In this document: positions 13,829 to 18,168 of the stretch, piece after piece | Layout of the letters: every line of letters starts with the position of its first letter | Position numbering within the stretch: the first letter of the stretch is position 1 | NCBI GenBank assembly: GCA_943369575.1 | Contig: CALRNP020000109.1 | Span: 1 to 18,168 of the forward strand | DNA: 18,168 bases | Direction of reading: 5' to 3' | DNA from: Azorhizobium sp943369575 | GTDB lineage: Bacteria > Pseudomonadota > Alphaproteobacteria > Rhizobiales > Xanthobacteraceae | Position numbers and translations under genes: made by a program | The notes under the pieces: generated by a model | Seen by the model: only the letters and a program-made list of their open reading frames with translations | What the model was told of the DNA's origin: nothing | Database searches by the model: none

Positions 13829-14440
13829 TCAGGCCCGCGCGCCGCCCAGCGGCTTGGGGTCGGAGAAGCCTTGCGCCTCCAGGAACAGATGCGCCCGGTT
13901 CTGAAACTCTTCCGGCTTGCCGGCGGTGAGCAGGTCGGCGAAATCCGCACAGGCGGTGTTGACCGCGTCCACCCACTCGCGCTCGGCCTTGCCGAAGTCG
14001 TTGAGGACATAGGCATGCACCAGCGACTTGTCACCGGGATGACCGATGCCCAGGCGCACCCGCCAATAGTCATTGCCGCATTGGGCGGTGATGGAGCGCA
14101 GGCCGTTGTGGCCGGCATTGCCGCCGCCCTTCTTCACCCGGATTTTCGCGGGTGGCAGGTCCAGTTCGTCATGGAAGACGATGATGCGCTCAAGGGGGAT
14201 CTTATAGAAGCGGGCGGCTTCGGCGACCGCGCGGCCGCTCTCGTTCATGAAGGTTTCCGGCAGCAGGGCCAGCACCTTCTCGCCGCCGATCTCGCCTTCG
14301 CTCACCGCGCCCTGGAAGCGCCGGCGCCAGGGGGAGAGACGATGGCGGCGGACGATCGCGTCCACCGCCATGAAGCCGATATTATGCCGGTTGCCGGCAT
14401 ATTTCGAGCCGGGATTGCCCAGGCCTGCGAACAGGAACAT
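13829..14440 (-). CDS. pth: Peptidyl-tRNA hydrolase
   Basis: Pth releases peptides from peptidyl-tRNA that has dropped off ribosomes, an essential cytoplasmic function. The 203-residue product has the catalytic His19 with Asn9 (GLGNPGSKYAGNRHNIGF), Asn66 (TFMNESG), Asp91 (FHDELDLP) and Asn112 (GGNAGHNGLRS), matching E. coli Asn10, His20, Asn68, Asp93 and Asn114. The start at 14440 is preceded by GGAGAGAG. It sits 24 bases after the rplY stop, so the two form an operon, as in many bacteria. The vapB start lies 108 bases beyond its stop, with no strong terminator between. Confidence 0.97.
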   Translation of the reverse strand: MFLFAGLGNPGSKYAGNRHNIGFMAVDAIVRRHRLSPWRRRFQGAVSEGEIGGEKVLALLPETFMNESGRAVAEAARFYKIPLERIIVFHDELDLPPAKIRVKKGGGNAGHNGLRSITAQCGNDYWRVRLGIGHPGDKSLVHAYVLNDFGKAEREWVDAVNTACADFADLLTAGKPEEFQNRAHLFLEAQGFSDPKPLGGARA

Positions 14441-14464
14441 GGCTCTCTCCGGCTCGAACGGTCG

Positions 14465-15079
14465 TCAGGCCTTGGCGGCGGCCGCGGCGGCCTCGTCGGC
14501 CTCGGCGTCGGCAATGCCGGACGGGGCCACCACGGTGGCGAGCGTGTCATCGCCGGACATGGCCGAGGTCACGCCTTCGGGCAGCTTGATCGCCGAGAGA
14601 TGCAGGCTGTCGCCGATCTCGAAGCCGGTCAGATCCGCCACGATGTGGTCGGGGATCGACTCGGCCGGGCAATCCAACTCCACCGCATGGGCGACGATGT
14701 TGAGGGTGCCACCGCCCTTGATGCCGGGAGCGGCATCCTGGTTCACGAAGTGCACGGGCACTTCCACGGTGATGCGCGCGCCCTGGGACACCCGAAGGAA
14801 GTCCACGTGCAGCGGCAGGTCCTTCACCGGGTCCAGCTGGTAATCGCGGGGGATCACGCGGTGCTTCGTGCCATCCACGTCGATTTCGAACAGGGTGGTC
14901 AGGAAGTGGCCAGCGTAGATGATGCGGGTGATGTCCTTGTGGTTCAAGGAGATGGTCACCGGCTCTTTCTTTTCGCCGTAAATCACGGCGGGCACGCGTC
15001 CAGCGCGGCGCTCTTCACGGGCGGCCCCCTTGCCGGCCCGCGGGCGCGCCACAGCCTTCAATTCTTTGATGGCGGTCAT
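14465..15079 (-). CDS. rplY: 50S ribosomal protein L25 (Ctc/TL5 form)
   Basis: L25 binds 5S rRNA in the large subunit. The 204-residue product is the long two-domain form: the N-terminal L25 domain about residues 1-95 (GAAREERRAGRVPAVIYG, then LHVDFLRV near 90-97), and a C-terminal Ctc/TL5-like beta domain. It ends in an Ala/Glu-rich, probably disordered tail. The start at 15079 is clear, with AGGACGAG nearby. It is the first gene of a unit with pth. The upstream leader has a good promoter and a hairpin, described separately. That leader may allow feedback control, as known for other ribosomal-protein operons, though none is established here. Confidence 0.97.
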   Translation of the reverse strand: MTAIKELKAVARPRAGKGAAREERRAGRVPAVIYGEKKEPVTISLNHKDITRIIYAGHFLTTLFEIDVDGTKHRVIPRDYQLDPVKDLPLHVDFLRVSQGARITVEVPVHFVNQDAAPGIKGGGTLNIVAHAVELDCPAESIPDHIVADLTGFEIGDSLHLSAIKLPEGVTSAMSGDDTLATVVAPSGIADAEADEAAAAAAKA

Positions 15080-15188
15080 GGCACTCGTCCTAGCTTTGGT
15101 CTGGGTCTAAACAACCAACGGCCGCTCACGCGGCCGTTATGGCATTCTCGTCCGGCACGCCTCCAGGGGGGCGCATGCCTGACGGGAA
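15080..15188 (-). promoter_or_regulatory. Structured rplY leader with mini reading frame
   Basis: Counting from the likely start site near 15188, the minus-strand leader holds a 7-bp stem (15173-15179 with 15154-15160), the mini reading frame ATG-CCA-TAA (15137-15145) preceded by GGACGAGA, and a 9-bp hairpin AACGGCCGC/GCGGCCGTT (15117-15138, loop 4) followed by GGTTGTTTAG. The segment before the mini frame (GGACGAG-AA-TGCCAT) resembles the real rplY initiation site (GGACGAG-TGCCAT). Confidence 0.45.
15117..15138 (-). terminator. Attenuator-like hairpin upstream of rplY
   Basis: AACGGCCGC (15117-15125) and GCGGCCGTT (15130-15138) pair perfectly. On the minus strand the T-rich tail GGTTGTTT follows. 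There is no minus-strand gene upstream for it to terminate, so transcription attenuation is the natural reading. Confidence 0.45.
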
Positions 15189-15194
15189 CGCGGG

Positions 15195-15223
15195 CTTATA
15201 ACGGCAATGGCCCGCAAACGCAA
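15195..15223 (-). promoter_or_regulatory. Probable rplY promoter
   Basis: Minus strand TTGCGT (15218-15223), 17-base spacer, TATAAG (15195-15200): 3/6 and 5/6 matches to sigma-70 at ideal spacing. Transcription would run toward rplY. Confidence 0.5.
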
Positions 15224-15249
15224 CGAACATGCGGAATTGGGGGGCTGAC

Positions 15250-16299
15250 ATGCGGGACGGTTGGAGCTTCAGGCGATTTGCTCTCATCATCACGGCAGGC
15301 GTGCTGCTGCCGCTTGCGGTGCCGGGCAACGGCCAGGCGCAGGACGCCAAGACGCAGGACGCCAAGGCGCCGGCGCCCCGGCCCGTGGTGGTCTGGAACG
15401 TGCCGGATGTGGATCGGCTGCCGGACAACGACTTCGGCCGCCTGGTGCGCTATGGTCGCTCGGTCCTGGAGCAGACGTCCGCCCATATCGGGCCGGCGGT
15501 CGCCGACCCGTCCCAGCGGTTTGCCGGCAACAACATGGCCTGCGCCGACTGCCACCTCAATGCGGGCCTGAAGAAGTTCGGCCTGCCGCTGGTGGCGGCC
15601 TCCGCCGACTATCCCGCCTACAGCACGCGCACGGGTGCCCAGGCATCCCTGCCGGACCGGCTCAATGCCTGCATGACCCGCAGCATGAACGGCCGCCCCA
15701 TGCCGGCGGACGCCCGGCCCATGCAGGCGCTGGTGGCCTATCTGAGCGTGCTGGCGGAGCATATTCCAGCCGATGCCAAGCTGGCCGGCGGCGGCGCCGG
15801 CACCATGCCCGAGCTGACGCGGGCCGCCGATCCGGTGAAGGGCGAGGCGGTGTTCGCCCAGGTCTGCGCCGAATGCCATCGGCGGGATGGGCTGGGGGTT
15901 CGCCATAATCCGGTGGACGCCAGCTTCGGCTACAGCGTGCCGCCGCTGTGGGGCCCGGACAGCTTCAATGACGGGGCGGGCATGGCGCGGCTCATCACCC
16001 AGGCGAATTTCGTCCACAATAACATGCCCAACGGCACCAGCTGGGTGATGCCGCAGCTCTCGGTGGAGAATGCCTGGGATGTGGCGGCCTATGTGCTCTC
16101 GCAGCCGCGGCCGGTGCGGGCGGGGATCGACAAGGACTTTCCGGACCTGCTCGCCAAGCCGGTGGACACCGCCTATGGGCCGTTCGCCGACGGCTTCCCG
16201 GCGGTGCAGCATAAGTTCGGGCCGTTCGCCCCCATCCGGGCGGAACTGGCCAGGATCAAGGCGGAGCGGGGCAGCGTGCCCAACCCCAACGACCGTTGA
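15250..16299 (+). CDS. Dihaem cytochrome c, TsdA-like (thiosulfate dehydrogenase family)
   Basis: The 349-residue exported cytochrome has a Sec signal peptide (residues 1-30, ending AQA). Two CxxCH haem-binding sites are visible at 98-102 (CADCH) and 206-210 (CAECH). The segment YPAYSTRTGAQASLPDRLNA followed by Cys141 in CMTRSMNGR is typical of TsdA, where a Cys is an axial ligand of haem 1. Met259 and Met267 are candidate ligands for haem 2. TsdA oxidises thiosulfate to tetrathionate, or reduces it, in the periplasm; the direction here is not readable. Start 15250 is preferred over 15229 because a GGGG-rich SD precedes it. It is divergent from rplY with no other sulfur-oxidation genes nearby. 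Confidence 0.85.
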   Translation: MRDGWSFRRFALIITAGVLLPLAVPGNGQAQDAKTQDAKAPAPRPVVVWNVPDVDRLPDNDFGRLVRYGRSVLEQTSAHIGPAVADPSQRFAGNNMACADCHLNAGLKKFGLPLVAASADYPAYSTRTGAQASLPDRLNACMTRSMNGRPMPADARPMQALVAYLSVLAEHIPADAKLAGGGAGTMPELTRAADPVKGEAVFAQVCAECHRRDGLGVRHNPVDASFGYSVPPLWGPDSFNDGAGMARLITQANFVHNNMPNGTSWVMPQLSVENAWDVAAYVLSQPRPVRAGIDKDFPDLLAKPVDTAYGPFADGFPAVQHKFGPFAPIRAELARIKAERGSVPNPNDR

Positions 16300-16300
16300 G

Positions 16301-16330
16301 ACCGGCCTCGGCCCCCTTGGGCGGGCCGGT
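16301..16330. terminator. Shared hairpin between cytochrome and lipoprotein genes
   Basis: ACCGGCC (16301-16307) pairs with GGCCGGT (16324-16330), and an inner GCCC/GGGC pair surrounds CCTT. It starts one base after the cytochrome stop and lies just before the stop of the opposing small gene, so it could terminate both. No T-tract is seen. Confidence 0.5.
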
Positions 16331-16335
16331 TCGGC

Positions 16336-16467
16336 TCAGTTGGGCTTGGGCTCGGCCGAGCAGACCTTGCTGCCGGTCTTCTGCCAGAAATAGTCGCCGC
16401 ACTTGTCGCAGCCGGAGACCGCGAGGCCGAGGGCGGCCACCACCGCCAGTCGCAGAACCATTCGCAT
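16336..16467 (-). CDS. Small lipoprotein, 43 residues
   Basis: The 43-residue product is essentially a lipoprotein signal followed by a short tail. A basic start (MRMVLRLAVV) and hydrophobic stretch lead to AVSGC with the lipobox Cys20. The mature part has two further Cys (Cys23, Cys36), a DKCGDYFWQ segment and a Lys/Pro-rich end. Start 16467 is chosen for the AGAGAGG before it; Met3 at 16461 is a possible alternative. Similar tiny DKCG-type lipoproteins occur in related bacteria to my knowledge, but no function is established. It is co-directional with priA upstream, 187 bases away. Confidence 0.75.
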   Translation of the reverse strand: MRMVLRLAVVAALGLAVSGCDKCGDYFWQKTGSKVCSAEPKPN

Positions 16468-16630
16468 CACGCACCTCTCTCCGATCCCATGGGTGGACGC
16501 TAATGCGCCGGGCGGTCCGAGGGAAGCTCTCTCGCGGCGGCAGGGGCTCGGTTGCGCCCCTCCCTGTCGCATCGCCCACGTCCATGTCGATGACCACGAA
16601 GTTCCGCCGTTGCGACACCGTGTGCCATGA

Positions 16631-16652
16631 CGACACCGCCCCCATCGTGTCG
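16631..16652 (-). terminator. Candidate priA terminator hairpin
   Basis: CGACAC (16631-16636) and GTGTCG (16647-16652) pair around a 10-base loop, a few bases past the priA stop on the minus strand. A second TGCGACAC copy at 16611-16618 can pair instead with GTGTCGCA (16647-16654), so two alternative folds exist. Confidence 0.35.
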
Positions 16653-16654
16653 CA

Positions 16655-18168
16655 TCACAAGAAGCTCATGGGGTCGACGTCGATGGTCACCTTGGTGTTG
16701 CCGGTGGGCCGGGGCGCCACCGCCCGCCAGGCCCGCAGATAAGACGACAGGTCGAAGCCGCGCGGCGCCCGTACCAGCAGGCGCCAGCGATGGCGCCCGC
16801 GCAGCACCGCCAGCGGCGCTTCCGCCGGCCCCAGCACCCGCACCCCTTCGGCGCGGGGCGCGCTGGCGGCGAGGCGGCGGGCATGGCCCTCGGCCACCGG
16901 GCCTTCGGTGGCGGAGATGACCAGGCTGGCGAGGCGACCGAACGGCGGCAGCTGGGCCTCCTCGCGGGCGGCGATCTCGGTTTCATAGAAGGCGGCGCGG
17001 TCGCCCTTCACCAGCGCCTGCATCACCGGATGCTCGGGCATGTGGGTCTGGATGAAGCCGCGCCCCTCGGTGGCGCCGCGCCCGGCACGCCCGGCCACCT
17101 GATGCACCAGTTGGAAGGTGCGCTCGGCGGCGCGGGGGTCGCCATGGCCCAGGCCCACATCCGCATCCACCACCCCCACCAGAGCGAGGCCGGGGAAATT
17201 ATGGCCCTTGGCGACGAGTTGGGTGCCCACCACCACGTCCACCTCGCCCTTGGCCACCGCCTCCAGTTCCGCCCGCATGCGCTCCATGCCGCCGGCCATG
17301 TCGCTGGAGAGCACCAGGCTGCGGGCGTTGGGGAACAGGGTCTGGACTTCCTCCTGCAGCCGCTCGACGCCGGGGCCGCAGGGCACCATGGAGTCCTTCT
17401 CGCCGCAGGCGGGGCAGTTCTCCGGCACCGGGGCCTGATAGCCGCAATGGTGGCAGGACAGGCGGCGCCGGAAACGGTGCTCCACCAGCCAGGCCGAGCA
17501 GGACGGGCATTTGATGCGCACGCCGCAGGCGCGGCAGAGCGTCAGCGGGGCATAGCCGCGCCGGTTGAGGAATAAGAGCGCCTGGCCCTTGTCCTCCAGG
17601 GTCTGGTTGATTTCCGCTTCCAGGCGCGGGGCGATCCAGCGGCCGCGCGGCGGGCCGTCGCGACGCAGATCGATGGGCAAGAGGCCGGGCACCTTGGCGC
17701 CGCCGAACCGCAGCGGCAGAGCGAGGCGCTGATAGCGGCCGCGCCGGGCATTCACCTCGGTCTCGATGGAGGGGGTGGCGGAGGCGAGGACGATGGGCGC
17801 GCCCACCAGACGGGCGCGCACCACCGCCATGTCGCGGGCGTGATAGGCGACGCCATCTTCCTGCTTATAGGCGGGGTCGTGCTCCTCATCGACGATGGTG
17901 AGGGCCAGATCCTGGAACGGCAGGAACAGCGCCGAACGGGCGCCGGCCACCACCTGCACCGCGCCGCTGGCCACCCCTTCCAGGATGCGCCCGCGCTTGC
18001 GGGTGGAGACGCCGGAATGCCATTCCGCCGGGGCGACGCCGAAGCGCTTGGTGAAGCGATCCAGAAACACCTGGGTCAAGGCGATCTCGGGCAGCAGGAT
18101 CAAGGCCTGGCGGCCCTCGCGCACCGCCTGGGCCACCGCCTCGAAATAGACTTCGGTCTTGCCCGAGC
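16655..18168 (-). CDS. priA: Replication restart helicase PriA, N-terminal part beyond window
   Basis: PriA is the 3'-to-5' DNA helicase that recognises stalled forks and loads the restart primosome. About 503 residues are visible, and roughly 230 N-terminal ones lie past the right edge. The visible part begins inside Walker A (SGKTE). Next come LLPEIALTQ, the DEEH motif in TIVDEEHDPAYKQ, and LASATPSIE. The zinc-binding block has eight Cys (CRACG, CPSC, CHHCG, CPACG). The helicase C-terminal lobe has GTQLVAKGHNFP and HQVAGRAGRG, and the C terminus ends VDPMSFL, typical of complete PriA. A GTG at 18136 is not the real start, because the Walker A motif lies upstream of it. Confidence 0.97.
   Translation of the reverse strand, partial: SGKTEVYFEAVAQAVREGRQALILLPEIALTQVFLDRFTKRFGVAPAEWHSGVSTRKRGRILEGVASGAVQVVAGARSALFLPFQDLALTIVDEEHDPAYKQEDGVAYHARDMAVVRARLVGAPIVLASATPSIETEVNARRGRYQRLALPLRFGGAKVPGLLPIDLRRDGPPRGRWIAPRLEAEINQTLEDKGQALLFLNRRGYAPLTLCRACGVRIKCPSCSAWLVEHRFRRRLSCHHCGYQAPVPENCPACGEKDSMVPCGPGVERLQEEVQTLFPNARSLVLSSDMAGGMERMRAELEAVAKGEVDVVVGTQLVAKGHNFPGLALVGVVDADVGLGHGDPRAAERTFQLVHQVAGRAGRGATEGRGFIQTHMPEHPVMQALVKGDRAAFYETEIAAREEAQLPPFGRLASLVISATEGPVAEGHARRLAASAPRAEGVRVLGPAEAPLAVLRGRHRWRLLVRAPRGFDLSSYLRAWRAVAPRPTGNTKVTIDVDPMSFL

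Noticed and set aside
13871..15571. 566-residue open frame on the plus strand opposite pth and rplY
   Set aside because: It spans two certain genes and part of the cytochrome gene in other frames and shows no recognisable domain.
18134..18136. GTG start for PriA inside the window
   Set aside because: The Walker A residues SGKTE lie in frame upstream, so the true start is beyond the right edge.

Overview
The window is high-GC DNA in which almost every base is coding and whose housekeeping proteins look alphaproteobacterial. The order rplY, pth, ychF plus MaoC-type genes, the purM-purN pair with a 4-bp overlap, and the style of the TerC and TsdA-like proteins suggest Hyphomicrobiales, perhaps near Xanthobacteraceae. 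The order-level call is an inference from gene content; the family is a guess. Base composition is fairly even, and no transposase, integrase, tRNA, rRNA or CRISPR array was seen.

Left part (1-4540): a large secreted protein on the minus strand runs off the left edge. It holds three W-x9-W modules and, near its visible end, six exact-period 48-bp repeats. A 432-bp divergent gap separates it from purM-purN (plus strand), which carry out steps 5 and 3 of de novo purine synthesis. A perfect 14-bp-arm inverted repeat lies between purN and the convergent gene that follows.

Middle part (4541-11878): on the minus strand lie a standalone cytoplasmic molybdopterin oxidoreductase, two tandem TerC/YjbE-type membrane proteins (putative metal export) and ndk. 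Next is a divergent TetR regulator/aldo-keto reductase pair whose intergenic dyad overlaps a TTGACA promoter. Two overlapping MaoC-type hydratase genes follow.

Right part (11879-18168): on the minus strand, in transcription order, are rplY, pth, a VapBC-type toxin-antitoxin pair and ychF. In this pair the antitoxin frame runs 89 nt into the toxin gene. Divergent from rplY is a TsdA-like dihaem cytochrome c. A 43-residue lipoprotein gene and the C-terminal two thirds of priA close the window; priA runs off the right edge.

Most of the window is ordinary core genome. The points most worth a second look are the rplY leader (promoter, a three-codon ATG-to-stop reading frame whose initiation region resembles that of rplY, and a terminator-like hairpin), the extended vapB/vapC overlap, the repeat architecture of the secreted protein, and several perfect short-loop hairpins without U-tracts at gene ends, two of them built into stop codons.
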